A DNA stretch of 64,000 nucleotides from Botryotinia globosa (GCA_014898425.1 RCSZ01000016.1:372001-436000); one strand, 5' to 3'. Counted from the stretch's first letter, positions 11,245 through 24,001 are shown. Program-made: numbers and translations. Notes: a model not told the origin generated them from the sequence alone.

Positions 11245-11939
11245 TTCGTGGTAAAATGAAGTTTGTACCGGATTTGATCAATGAACTCTCTGCTGAAGAT
11301 TTTCTCAAAAAATGCCTCGCTTCTTATATGTCTATCATTGTTGGCTCTGTGATTAGCGCAGTCGCCTACAACAGGCTAGTCTTTCTAATTAATGGCCAAT
11401 CTGAAGCTAGTGAATAGTTCGGCTCTAGCTAGGACTACTTATTATGACCGTAATGTAGTTCATCTCTTACAAATACGAGAAAAGTTGATTCCATAGAGTT
11501 TCTAAGCTTGATTTGTGGTTCTCATCGTCTATTTGGGTGTTTCCAAATGCCATCGGTTAATTGTCATAATCGATGGGATATTGAACAAGCGTGAGAGCAC
11601 ACAGAACTCGATCCTTTTCTGTAAACTTACCACGGACTTCTCTTTCTTTGATACAGAACACATTGTCACACATTACGCAAGTCTATGATGTGGTGAGTTG
11701 AAGATATAAATTATGCGAACTGTCTTGAACTAAAAAAGGCTTCCCTTTAGATTTATTTAGCCCAACGTCCCCACGATAGCTTCTTCCAGAACTCGCTGTG
11801 ATCTCCGTCTCGCTGAAAACCCCGATAGTCTGATTATGTCATTACTTTTTGAATAATTTAGCTTCTGCCCAAGGTAAGAATGAGCGCTCAAACTCGAGTC
11901 CTGTGAGAATTGAATCTACTCAACCTTTTAACTTGATGC
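11245..11939. other. Intergenic, promoter side of the 10747-11244 gene
   Basis: About 0.7 kb up to the retrotransposon. A plus-strand frame at 11256-11417 (53 codons, one hydrophobic segment) lies head-to-head with the minus-strand gene, but it has no other support. Base composition is normal right up to the left LTR. Confidence 0.4.
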
Positions 11940-11944
11940 CCTCT
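11940..11944. repeat. Left target-site duplication CCTCT
   Basis: Five bases immediately outside the left LTR. They are identical to 17689-17693 outside the right LTR, as expected from LTR-retrotransposon integration. Confidence 0.85.
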
Positions 11945-12114
11945 TGTTGATATCAACTTGGTTGATATAAGTGTAAGTACTTAGTTCTATATGGTTATAT
12001 TTGTTTTTGATCATTATTAATTATAGGAAGCTAAATATTAAATATATAAAAAAATGTTAGTGTGATATTAATTAATATAATATTCTTTTTGATTATATAA
12101 TTGATATTTTGATA
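11945..12114. repeat. Left LTR, 170 bp
   Basis: It begins TGTTGATATC and aligns along its whole length, without gaps, to 17519-17688. Its outer (left) half keeps G and C; its inner half is nearly all A/T. Confidence 0.85.
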
Positions 12115-15100
12115 TTAATAATTTTTTAAAAATAAATGTAATTATATGTTTTAATTTATAATCTATTTTAGATATAATATTCTTTTAATTTTATTTGGTT
12201 TTTATATCACTATTCTTTTTCTATTTAATATATTATTTTAATAACTATTTTATTAATATTAATTAAATCTTTTAATATTTGATATATACTATTTTTAGTT
12301 ATAATATTTGTAGGGTTTGATTTTCTATTAATTTATTTAATTTCTATAATCTTTTTATTCTTATAATATTGTTTTAAAGCTATAATATCAATTAGAAACT
12401 GTTTTTCCGTATTTGTATTGAATTTAATTAATAGATTATATAGTAATTTTGAGTTTGTATAAAATATAAGTAATATTAGCTTTTTAGATTTAAAAATAAT
12501 ATTAATAATATTTTTAATAATAATTTCGATATCGAAATCTAGAATTAATATATATAATTTAAAAGTTAATATATTTTTAATAATTCTTTTATATTTAATT
12601 GATATTCAACATATAATATTAATATTATTGTATTTATTTATTAAATAGATTATATAGTTAATTTATAATAATAAATTAATATTATTAATAAATGATGTGT
12701 TAATAAAAATAATTAATTTAATAGAATCTATATTTAGAAATATAAATATAAATTCTTTTTTTGAATTATTTATTTGTTATTTGATGATTTTATTAAATTT
12801 ATTTATATTTTCTTTTTTTAGATCTATTATCTAAATAGTAATAGAAAAATGGTAAAATATTTTTAATTGATATATAATTATAATATATATTTTTTTTGTA
12901 TATTGAATAATATATTGATTCTTTAAAATAATATTTTTCTGAATTTTTCTTTTCATTCTATATATATCGATATTTCCAATTATAATTATTCTAATATTAT
13001 TATATTGTTTTTTTTAATTAAAATAGATTTTATTATTTTTAAAAATAATTAAATAATTATTAAATCTAAGTGAATAATTTTCTATAAATTATTTTTTATT
13101 TTTAGTTATAAAGTTAACTTTATTTAATTATTTTTATTTTAAATATATAAATCTTTTATTTATAATTATAAAAATATTATTGATTTGAAATTTTATAATA
13201 TTAATATTATTAATTAATTAAAATAGATAAAGATTATATATAAATTATATTATATTCAGTTTATTTTTATAGTGATTATAATAGATTTCAAATCAATAAT
13301 TTTCTATTTCAAGGATATTATATAAAGGTTTTATAATATATAGAATATATTTGTTTTCAAATCCAATCTTTTTTAATACTTTTATATAAATAGATTTATT
13401 CAAAATTATAATCGATTGAATATATATTTATATAATATTCTATAAATAGATTTGAATATATTTATTTGATATTTATAAAATAATATTAAATATAAGAATA
13501 ATATACTAATTGATATATTAAATAATAAATAATTATATTAAAACAATAATTTTATTTTTATTTTGATATACTTAAACTATTAATTATAATTTTATATATA
13601 TCTTGTTAATATTCTCTTTTTTTATTTCATTAATAAAATATAATTTGAAGAATTTCATTTTAAACAGAATATTATCTTTTGAAACAATTTTGAAAATTCT
13701 ATTTTCTATTAATCTATCAACTTTTTTATATTGTAATTCTATATATTTTATAAATATATTATCTTATAAGAATATAATCAATTGTAATAATTTCATAATA
13801 TATTCTTTATTAATATTTATCATATTGATTATTCTAATTAAATTGCTTTTTATATAATAATATAATTGTACATCTAATTACATTACTAATAATAATATTT
13901 AGGATTATAATATTTCTATATATAATATATCAACAATTATAATATCATTATTATTATTATTTATATAATCGTTTTTTAGTTTTATTCCTTTAAATTTTAT
14001 ATAAAAAGATTATATAAATATAAATCGAAATTTAGTTAATTTATTGAAAAATTCCACTTTATATATCTTTCTATTTATTCTAATCAGAATATACAATCTA
14101 ATCTATTTATCTAATATATTATTATCTTTTCCCTCTTTTTATATTAAAACTTTTGAATTCAATAATAAAATAAAAATAAATATTATAAACAATCCATTCC
14201 TTAATTTCAATATTTCTATAATTTATCTTTTAACTCAAATATAATATATTTTTGTTATAGCTTTTTTTATAGTTTTTGTATATTAAATGATTATTATAAT
14301 TAATAAATTAATATTACTTAATCTAAAATATATTTTATAAATTAGTAATATAAAAACAAATCTATTTAATCTTATTATATTATTTATAGTTTTTATTATT
14401 ATTTGAAGAATTATTATTTTAATTAGATTGTTATTTTCAAATTCTTTTATTAAAATCTTATATATATAATATAATAGATAATAATATTTTTCAATAATAT
14501 TTATAAAATTATATATTTCAATAAATATATTTTTGATAATAATTAATATAGATTTTATATTTTAAATAAATTCTTTATTTATAAAGTTTTTTTTAATATT
14601 ATAAATAATATAATCTAATAATTTAATATATATATTAATCTAATATTTCCTGAAATTATTGAATATATATTTAACAAAAATGTTTTCAAGAAATCAAATT
14701 ATTTAATAATATATTATTTCATTAATAATATATAAAACTGAATTATCTATAATATATATAATATCAATATAAATAATATAATTGAATTCAATATTTTCTA
14801 ATAAAATAAACCTGAAATATTCTAATAATTTGCTATATATTTGATAATGCTTATAATATTTAGTAAAATATTTAATAATATTATTACTCTCATTATAATT
14901 TATTTATTATAATATATTATAAAAACATTGTATCAATAAATAATCAAATTATTGATATAGATATTATAGTTTTATAATTATTAAATAATAATCATTCTAA
15001 TAAATCGATTTTTAAATAAATTGATTTATATTCATTTTTTATATTAAAAATATATACCCATATTTTCTAATAATAAAGTATTCATCCTTTGATATAATAA

Positions 15101-17518
15101 ACTAATTAATAATATTATTGTAAAACACTTTAAAACGATTTATATTTTTAAAATTTAATAGAAATAAAATATTAATATTTATAATATAAAAATCGATATC
15201 TCTAAATAATACAATAATTTGAAATAATTTTATTAATATCATAATCCTCTTTTCGAAATATATATTTATGGTTTTTATTATTAATAGATTGTATTCAATT
15301 AAGCAAATCTATTTTTATACATAATATTATTCAATTCTAATTATTGATTTTTTTATATATATTATATTAATATATATACCAAAGAATTCTTTACTCATAT
15401 AACTTACATAAAAAACATTTATTATATTTTTTATAAATAAAACTATTTCAATAAAGTTTTTAATTATTATATATAATATTATATTAAATAATAATTAATT
15501 AAATATTTCCTAATTATTAATAAACTCAAAATTCACAAAAAATATTTTATTTACATTATCTTCAATATCAAGATCTATAAAAAATAAATTCATTTCAATC
15601 TTTAAATCAAACTCTACATTAATAATCTTTCCTTTATATTCAATTATTTATTAATTATAATATTTATTAAATATATTATTATTATTATTTTTAATCTTCT
15701 TTTTATACTCATATTTATTCTTATCTTATTCCTTTTTAAAATGTTTTGTTAATTGATATCCTTCTTTTTTATATATTCAATAACAATTATATTAATTAAA
15801 AAAACCTGAATATTATTATTTATTATATAAATTGTTTCTAAAGTTATTATTATTTCTAAAATCCCTAAAATTACTCTAGTTATTGCTATAATTGTTATTA
15901 TTATAGAATTTTCTATTAATAAATAATATTATATCCCCTTTATCCTTATATAATCTCTCCTATATACTAATAGATTGTTACAATTGATTAATTAAATTAA
16001 ACATTTTTTTCTTAGAATTAAAATAAGCTAAATTGTATATCTTTATATTTTTGTAAATAAATATAAATTTATTATAAAAATAGAATATCTATTATATAAT
16101 AAAATCGAATCAATATTATAATATATATAATTATTTGATTATAATTATAAAACATTTATTAAACAATTTATTTCTATATTTCTTTTTGCTCGATTTCAAA
16201 ATAATATTATTCTATTTTAATAATATATTTCATTAATATTTATTTCCTTTAAAATTATTCTATATATAAATACAAAGTTTTTTGAATATCAATAATAATA
16301 AATTATAATTAATATAAAAGAATTGAAATATATTTTCTTTAAATATAATTGGAAATACTTTATAATATATATTTATAAATATTTTTGTATATTATAAGAT
16401 TTTATAAAATATCAAAAACTTAAAATCGAAATTGTTATTATTTCTATTATATTTCTTATTATTGATATAAAATTTCAATAAATTAATAAAAAATTATATA
16501 TTGAAATATAATATTAATATTTTATTTTTTCAGGATTTACAATCTTTATTATCTCTATTACTATTACTATCCTTATTATTAGAATCTCCTATATCTTTAT
16601 TTTTATTATATTCACTTCTATTGTTTTCATTTATATATTTGAAATCGTTTTTAATAAATTTATAAATAATTTTAGATTTGAATTTAGATTCTTTGATATT
16701 AATATTTTTTAAAGTTTTTTGAATTCATATTTTTATTTATTTATTAATAATAATCTTATAAAATTATTCGAATAAAATTATAAATACTTCAATATCTATT
16801 CTTAATAAATATATTCCTCAAATATATAATATTATATATAATTTTTATACATAAATCTAATAGATTTTCAGGAATTATATAATTATAAATATTCTGAAAT
16901 TATAATAAAAGATTTTTATCAAATTATTATTATTAATATCCTTATAATTGTATTATTTATATTTGAATTTGATATATTTAATAAACTTCTTATTATTAAT
17001 AATAATAACTTTTTTATCATCTAATATTACTTTTAATAAATTGAATTATTCCTCATACTTTTCCTCTTCCTTTTCCATATATATATTCTTATTAATAATA
17101 TTCTTAATAATTAAAATGATATTGCTTTCCAATATATTTGTATATATAAATAAAAGTATTTCAAAAGTTATTATAAATATATATATATTTATATATATAA
17201 AAAAATCTCTTACAAATATAAAAAATAATAAAAGTCTTTATTTTATCTAATACAATATACAATACAAAAATAAATATATAATAAATACAAAATCAATTTA
17301 TTACACTTAACAAAACCAAACTTTTTAAATATATCTTTCCAATACAATTATTCAAAGTATACTCTCTAACATTACAAAAAGAAATAATACACTATACCTA
17401 ATACAATAACATCTTCTCTATAATCTTTTCAGAATTTCTATCAATTCTAAATACTACATAAAAACACCTAATACTTTTAATAAAATCCAAAACCCTAATT
17501 TATAATATTATTAATTAA

Positions 17519-17688
17519 TATTAATATCAATTTAATTGATATAAATATAAATATTTAATTCTATATAATTATATTCGTTTTTAATTATTATTAACTATAA
17601 AAAGCTAGGTATTAAATATATAAGGAAGTACTAATGCAATGCTAATTAATATAGTGCCCTCTTTGATCATATAATCGATATCCCGACA
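17519..17688. repeat. Right LTR, 170 bp
   Basis: It aligns gap-free to 11945-12114. Its inner (left) half is mutated (starts TATTAATATC where the left copy has TGTTGATATC). Its outer end is well preserved (ends TATCCCGACA where the left copy has TATTTTGATA). Terminal TG...CA is reconstructed from the outer ends of the two copies. Confidence 0.85.
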
Positions 17689-17693
17689 CCTCT
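17689..17693. repeat. Right target-site duplication CCTCT
   Basis: A perfect copy of 11940-11944. Confidence 0.85.
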
Positions 17694-17702
17694 CGCCATT
17701 CC

Positions 17703-18134
17703 TCAAAAGTAAAACGGAGTCTGGGTATCCTCCAAATAGTTTCGAATACAGCCAAACTTCTTTCTCACAGGTCCACTGTCTTGCTCTCCCTTCTCTGGTG
17801 TCTCGGTACACCATTCACAGTAACAATCTTCAAATATTTGGGGACCTTGGCTCATGAGAAAACGACATCTGATCACCTCCTGACTAACTTCCTCCTTTGG
17901 GATAGAATAGTACCTGGCAGTATCAATTACAAGTTGCCACATAATGGCTTTTCGTGAAGTCCTCGAATAATCTTCATTTTCTCTATCTTCGAACGCCGCA
18001 TACTCTCTTGGGAGTTTCATTTCAAGCACATAACCGAATGAATTGGTCTTAGACTCGGATTCTTTAGCTGTAGCCATGTTCTCATCGGTAGTTTCAAATT
18101 TGGTTGAGAAAATTCTTCTCGTTTCGGTCGTCAT
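17703..18134 (-). CDS. Hypothetical protein beside the retrotransposon
   Basis: Single exon from ATG at 18134; 143 aa. The N-terminus is Thr/Glu-rich. A probable helical region follows, with IMWQLVIDTARYYSIPKEEV and a Cys cluster ECYCEWC-like (CYCEWC at about residue 105). The C-terminal 30 residues are basic, then end TPFYF. The stop codon lies only 10 bp from the target duplication of the LTR element, so the transcript's 3' end must lie inside or beside the element. No family recognised, and the SPLR signature is absent. Confidence 0.5.
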   Translation of the reverse strand: MTTETRRIFSTKFETTDENMATAKESESKTNSFGYVLEMKLPREYAAFEDRENEDYSRTSRKAIMWQLVIDTARYYSIPKEEVSQEVIRCRFLMSQGPQIFEDCYCEWCTETPEKGEQDSGPVRKKFGCIRNYLEDTQTPFYF

Positions 18135-19086
18135 TACTGCTTGCTAATAAGACTGATTCTTTATAACTTGGATATATGAAGCAATTAAGGATGTAATTGA
18201 GGTGATTATGAAAGTATTTTTGAAAGATATACGATTGAGAATACCCCCGAAAGCTCTTTTGAGTTAGTGTTGGAATTGAGCTACTATTTGGAATGCCCAG
18301 ACTTTTGATGGAGCTAATGAGTACTAGTTGCTGAGTTCTACTAATAACAGTTACTACAAACTTAATCTGACAATCACCCATGCAAAGATCCTTGTGACAT
18401 CTTGATTTCCAGCCCTGAATTTTGACTTTATCGCATTTGCATCTAATCATCAATTATTTTACTATTAATAAATCTTAGATTACAGATATATATCTATACA
18501 TTTGAGTAACTTCAGAGTCTTTCCATACACATGTACAAAGAAGCCTTGACAGTATGAAAATCTTTGATTTTTGTATTCAGTAATAATTAATAGACAAACT
18601 TGTGTCCCCATTATAGATTTATTCAAAATCTAGGATGTTACCAAAGATGATTTTGATTAAACGAGTTATAAGAATGGTGTGGAGAAGTTCCTCGAAGGTA
18701 GTTTACTTGACATTGTTTTAGTCTACTTTTTCACCATAGGCAATCATTAACTTACTTTCAGTTCACAAGGGCAGCAAATTATCCCTCAATTTTAGAAGTC
18801 TCACAGCTATGTTTCTCGGGTATTGATTCAATCTATTATTATTAATTATAAATTATCGCTTTCTGCTCTTTCGCCATATCCTAAAAGCTAAGTCGCTAAA
18901 TTAAGTTCCAGTCGCAGACACTGTTATATGCCACTCATATATTGGCTCAGGACTATGCGGATGGTTGAGGGAAACTCGTAGTCTAGGAACGAAGATATAG
19001 ACTTATAGCAACTAGTATAGTTTGGAGTGCCACATCTTGCTCCACAGTTCGAACTTACTTCGATTCTCGCGAAGTCGTCCGTATGT
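18135..19086. other. Intergenic, no gene supported
   Basis: About 0.95 kb. A Cys-rich minus-strand frame near 18350-18450 (RCKCDKVKIQGWKSRCHKD) has no continuation or splice sites that I can defend. Confidence 0.4.
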
Positions 19087-20048
19087 TTAGACTGCCTGCC
19101 AACTTCCCGGTCTAACAATATGTGGACGACGTGCTCTTTCAAATGGTCTGCAAGCAATCATGGATTTCCAGAGTCCCGATTGAGCCGCAATAACAGCCCG
19201 AGCCGTAGAGCCTGTCTTTTCAACTCCATTCAAGCCATGCATTGTGTTTGTATCCTCGATCTCGACAAATCCGGAGTCGCATCCACAAGAACACTCTTCT
19301 TTGCAAATTTGATTTGATGGAACCGCGGCTTGCTCATCGAACATTGACACTAAGCTATAACCAAGATCGGAATCAAAGTCACTGTCAGCGTCCTCTTCAT
19401 ATGTGCGCACGCCCGAATCTTGGATCGATTCCATCGCCATGTCGACTGTATCCCATTTGTAACTACCGGAACCTTTTTCTTTCTCAATGTTTTCTCCCTG
19501 CAAAATGCTGCAAGACTTTAAGCCATTGCCAGATTCTGCTTCACATGCGCCATTTTGCTGTAAAGGTCTTGAAAACCAATCATCGCAGAATTCAAGTGGT
19601 TCGTCACTCCCCTCGACTGTGCAGCCATCTTCCTCGTCTTCCCCAAACTTTCCAACTGCCTCATCAATCTCGACATGGTTCGCATTGTTCTCATAGTGAG
19701 AGATTCCTAAGATTGCGGCTCTGCGAGCAGCTCTGAGCTTTTCTTGTTTCTTCTTCTTTTCTTCCGCTGCAATAGCTCTTGCGCCTTCATGGGTATACTA
19801 TTTGTTGCGAGACTAGTTAGCATGTGATCGCGCATGATACCAAGCGGCTCTCTCATTTTTTCCTTGACGAATTGACTTACTGGACATGGTTTCACTGGTT
19901 CTGGGTATGACCAGAAATCGCGTTCTTCATCCGGATCCCCAAAATGTCTGAGTTCATTCTCCAAACCCCCAACAAGAACTGCGCCATCGTAGTCTGTATT
20001 TGTGACAGTGCGCCATCCAATAGCGCGCAGGATCTGAGGTGAGAACAT
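19087..20048 (-). CDS. Hypothetical protein with Lys-rich helix and Cys cluster
   Basis: Two exons: 20048-19881 and 19797-19087; intron 19798-19880 (GTAAGT...AAATAG, phase 0); 292 aa. The start MFSPQILRAIGWRTVTNTDYDGA is preferred over an upstream in-frame ATG at 20186, because the region between is Ser/Lys-rich and untypical. Exon 1 has an ordered-looking GLENELRHFGDPDEERDFW stretch. Exon 2 begins with a charged helix (AIAAEEKKKKQEKLRAARRA), followed by acidic low-complexity sequence and a CKEECSCGCDSG cluster near residue 210. The tail is Arg-rich. The helix resembles chromatin- or RNA-binding coiled regions only in composition. No family recognised. Confidence 0.6.
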
Positions 20049-20707
20049 TGTAATGGTAAATTTCTTTTGTGAGTGCGATTTGTTTCTGTTTTGTTTGCGC
20101 TCGAAGTTTTGTAGATAGCAAGTGAGAATGGATGGCTTTCTAGATTTATTCGAGGGCAGGAAGGTAGCTGATATAGATAGAGACATTTCGTACGTTCAAG
20201 TTGATGACCTTGATACATTGGTAAAATACCGTAAGAGCCGCAAAAACTGTAGAAAACGTAAAAACCGTAATCGTATATTAATTTCCAGCTCTTAGTCTAT
20301 CGAATTGGAAAACAGTGAATTAAGATCACTACCGTACGTGAAATATCATTGAAGTCAATCTGCCGTAGTTCAAGTAAGTTGAGAAAAAATGGCAAAAATG
20401 GCAACAATCACTATCAACAAGGAAGGAACGGATAATAATATGAATTTCTCAAATTGCAGAATATCTCAATAATCCTAAAACTAAAACTATATTCATCTTC
20501 ACTTAAGATCCTAACTTCACCACCCTATTGCTATGTCTCTGTCTTAATATTTCCCAATTCCAATTCCAATTCCAAGAAACTTGAAAATTGGTCATTTTAC
20601 TTCATCAGGGATACTTAACTAGAATTCATCTCTAACTCCTGCCGTGAAAATTATTGCACCAGATAAGGAAAGGCCCCTCGTCACATACAACGATTCTTCT
20701 AAACAGC
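20049..20707. other. Intergenic, no gene seen
   Basis: About 0.66 kb between minus-strand genes, AT-rich, with no supported feature. Confidence 0.5.
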
Positions 20708-21715
20708 CTAGATATAGCATCTAGATCCCTCCTCACGAATGACTGTCTGACAGTGTCTTAAATTTGATGGAGTCCAGCCCCAAGTTGTTGGTTCCTATGA
20801 AGTCAGAATGTCAGCACTGCATACGGTGACGAGGCTTTAGATGAAATCATGGGAACAGGCTATTATTATAAGATAATTTAAGGTGATTCAACCCTGAATC
20901 AAGTGTACGAAACCATGAAACATGCAGACTTACAGAATTACGATAGAACACTCTTGTAGGATGAGCTTCATAGTCACTAGCCTTTACTGCCGTGAAGGAT
21001 ACTTGAATGCAAACCACGTCTTTTCCCATTAGCGGGTGATCAATTCGAACATCTTCTTCAACCTCCTCGAGCTCAGAATGATAACTATAAGTTGAATCAC
21101 TATCCCAAGCGTCGAAGCCACCAAATTCAGGGACGCTTTGAGCCGACTCGACTCCCAAATCACAATCGTCCATTACAATAGGGGTATCGCCTTGCCAGTT
21201 ATCAAGAGTACGCTCGGTGACTGTTGTAATTTGATTATTATCTTTATCCTTGGATTCTTCGATTTCAGGAATGGAGTCGAGGAATGTATTTGCATATGAG
21301 GATTGGCCAGAGTAGGGTACTGCCTTAGGAATTCTGGATGTCATGTTTGTGCCTAGCTTTCTGTTCTTGGGAGAAATGGTCTCTTCAGGAACGGTGATTA
21401 CAGCAGCGCTGTCTTCATTCGACAATGTCTCGACTTTCAATGCATAGTCGTAAGAGTCGATGGTATATTCGTCGTCAGAGAAATCAAGAGTCTGGAGTGG
21501 TTAACATTAAAAGTGTATTCGAATAGTTTGTGAATCATTTATACCTCATAGTCTCTGAAATCAGATGCTTCTCCCATAACCATATCACTATCGAATTTAG
21601 ATGTATCAACAAAGTTTCTAGTAGGTGGAGCATCGATGCATTGCTCTTCGAATTCGTCGTTGGCTTCGTCGGCCCAGGATTTGGTCATTGGTGGTAATAA
21701 GTTCGCTAAAGGCAT
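20708..21715 (-). CDS. SPLR-motif family protein (member e)
   Basis: Three exons: 21715-21545, 21491-20934 and 20794-20708; introns of 53 bp (GTATAA...CTCCAG) and 139 bp (GTAAGT...TCATAG), both phase 0; 271 aa. The N-terminal two thirds are acidic and disordered (DSDSTYSYHSELEEVEEDV). Then comes an ordered segment KDVVCIQVSFTAVKASDYEA, which aligns with GIQLSYADVRRADW of the 6589-7827 protein. The small last exon adds WTPSNLRHCQTVI and ends 12 residues later. The last exon was found because the second exon ends at a perfect GTAAGT. Function unknown. Confidence 0.65.
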
Positions 21716-22519
21716 AGGTGGAGAAATATTATTTTGTGAGTTAAAGGTAGCGAGCGGGTGTATATATCTGAGATAGATATAGTGGTAGAATTCTCGATAT
21801 AGATCGTTGATCTACTAATTTCTGTGTTAATAATAAGTCGTTGTAATTATTAGTTGTTTTAAAGGAGAGAGTCAGTGGCCTGATATTCGTTTTTAAAAGT
21901 GTTTGATTTGGGGGAAAACCCTGATTTGTAGTGAATTGATTTATGTGTATTTAGAATTTGATTCACGGAATGAGAAGCTCGAATATATATGAGCGGATGA
22001 GAGTGGCACACTAATAACATTTAGTAGTACTATCTGTATCTCGAAAAACTTTAGTGATGAAGTAGCCGTATATCTACCGCTTATTGGTAAGCAATGTATG
22101 CTACGAGATCATATAAAGCAAATAAGCACAATTATGTAATGGATTTGGGTAGCAGTAGTCATGATGTAGTGTCAAGGAGTGTTTTGAACATTAAAATATT
22201 GAAGTTTACACATCAATGATGGTACTTACACGGCTATGGATGCGACAATCCTCTAAATTCACGAGGTACGGTCTTTTGAATCAGGCAAATCTTCACTGCG
22301 GCTCAGAAACCAAATGGAGAACGTATGGACTTAATTTCGCTATCTAGTCAAGGTGACCTGGGATACGTCGTTGAATGTGATAGAATCACTGGTACCCATA
22401 CTGTGCATGATAACCGTACATCCACATCTGAAATACCATTCATGCATCCGATATAACTATCAAAGCATCTTCATCGGCGGTCTTGTGAATTCCCCCATCC
22501 TCTCTCCTTCCTGTCTTTC
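21716..22519. other. Intergenic, no gene seen
   Basis: About 0.8 kb, promoter side of the gene at 20708-21715. No supported feature. Confidence 0.45.
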
Positions 22520-23060
22520 CTACGCGAACATGACTTGTCTCAATGGACTCTGTTTCTTGACTCTCAACGGAGTCTCGCTCTTAACTCTCCACTCTTCACC
22601 ACCTGGCCACAATAATGCTTCTCGCAACTTAGCCTCCTTAGCCTACTACTCTGTCAATATCTTGTATGGCTATTCTCAGTCGTAAGACTCTCACCTCTTC
22701 TGTTTCTTCTTTCATTGCCATGTTCAATTTCTTGTAGAATGTAAGACCGGATTGGCTCGTTCCACAACCAGCTTTTCCATTGGTATCCGTTTGAAGTTTT
22801 GTCGTATCCTTGAGAGAATCGTCGAGGTTACTTTTGTCGCTCGTACGGTCTGACGATTTGCCCGCGGCAGCCTACGAATTCGTGGTTTAGTGTTTTTGCT
22901 TCATCATGATTGTAACGTCTTCTTAAACTATCATGGGAACTGGGGAAAGAAAGATGACAGGCGGAGGGAAAGACGCAAAGTTCAAGTAACTTACTGCCTC
23001 GTTGGTATCATCTACCCTATCGAAAGTCATCTTCGCTTTTTTATTTTCGCTGCTGGTCAT
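22520..23060 (-). CDS. Small SPLR-ending protein (member f)
   Basis: Three exons: 23060-22995, 22871-22695 and 22642-22520; introns 22872-22994 (GTAAGT...TCGTAG) and 22643-22694 (GTGAGA...TAGTAG), both phase 0; 121 aa. The start MTSSENKKAKMTF resembles MTSVENQ of the gene at 24002-24301. The middle is Ser/Asp/Thr/Lys-rich, with one TFYKKLNMAMKEE helix. The last exon reads LREALLWPGGEEW and ends KKQSPLRQVMFA. The SPLR comes six residues before the end and is not followed by Cys-Trp-Thr, so family membership is tentative. Each exon is too short to stand out on its own, but the splice sites are strong. Confidence 0.55.
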
Positions 23061-24001
23061 TGTGTATTGACGAATGTAAAATCACGTTTGAGAATAATTT
23101 TGCAGTGGAATACCTATGGTATTTAAAGGAAATGGGAAACAAAAAGCTAATACACCTCACATTTTAGTTTGGAGTACTAAAACTTGGCCAGATGCCACTG
23201 ATATCACCAATGATTCGGTTATTGAAGCTTTCAAGGGGCTAGACACTCTTAGTGGGGAAATATATTTTCGCTTATCACCTAGTATACGTACCAAGAAGTC
23301 TAGTGTCGTGCCTATGGAATTGATCTTGTCTGGAATCAATGAAAGACATAACATACTATGGAATTCTCATCATCAATTTGCTGGTCACCAGGTGCCACTT
23401 GCCCCTACTATAATCTAAAAGCTCTAGGGGACCACGTGAGTCTCAGGTCTAGGTCGATCTCAAAAAGCTCACTTACACAAGGAATTGTTAAGCACCTCAA
23501 AACCAGTGCACCTGAATCCATGCAACATATCTGAATAATACTTACGAGAACCAATTGAATGACATTATAGATGAAGAAAAGCTATAATTTCCAGTAATGA
23601 TTGTTGATGTGGGAAGTGACAGACCCTCGATGAAACGAAAAACTACTGCTCAATTTCTGCAGCGATAAATTGTGATCGAACTTTTGAAGAATTCTGAATT
23701 TACTAAAGCCATTGGACATATATAATAAACATAGCTAGGAAATTCATGGTATGCCCTCTACTTCTCTCGCAGAATATCGAATTCCATCTGCACACACATC
23801 AAGCACAGCACAATCATGAACTAGCCAAAAAGAAAGTACGAAGCTTTGAATGCTTCTCAAATTGCGCAATATTTACCACCTATACCAACCTATGCGTTGC
23901 TATATCCCAACCACCTCACCAATCTCCCACCTGTAATCCTCAATATTCATCTCCAACCAGATCGCCGAATCCGCCTTATCCCCAAGAGTCCCCCAGCAAT
24001 C
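23061..24001. other. Intergenic, no gene supported
   Basis: About 0.94 kb. A plus-strand frame at 23116-23418 and a Pro/His-rich plus-strand frame at 23846-24163 (antisense to the next gene) are judged chance frames. Confidence 0.4.

Larger units (their letters stand above)
11940..17693. mobile_element. RIP-destroyed LTR retrotransposon with target duplication
   Basis: A 5.74-kb element (11945-17688) bounded by two 170-bp direct repeats that start TG/TA and end CA/TA, flanked by CCTCT on both sides. The internal 5.4 kb is almost only A and T, with very few G or C, so no gag or pol protein can be read; the longest frames in it are chance AT frames. Where the two LTRs differ, the differences are overwhelmingly C/T or G/A, the signature of repeat-induced point mutation. 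Size and short LTRs fit a Copia- or Gypsy-type element, but the superfamily cannot be told from this sequence. The orientation is not determinable. It sits 10 bp from the stop codon of the gene at 17703. Confidence 0.85.

Noticed and set aside
11256..11417. Plus-strand 53-codon frame with a hydrophobic segment
   Set aside because: No homology, no splice signals and no context; it may be chance.
13603..17250. Reading frames of 66-100 codons in the AT-rich block (13603-13857, 14044-14244, 16948-17250)
   Set aside because: They consist of Ile/Leu/Asn/Tyr/Lys/Phe only, as expected from chance frames in RIP-mutated DNA.
22870..22994. Frameshift within the 22520-23060 gene
   Set aside because: A single 123-bp intron with a GTAAGT donor and GTAG acceptor joins the exons in phase; the intermediate frame was chance.
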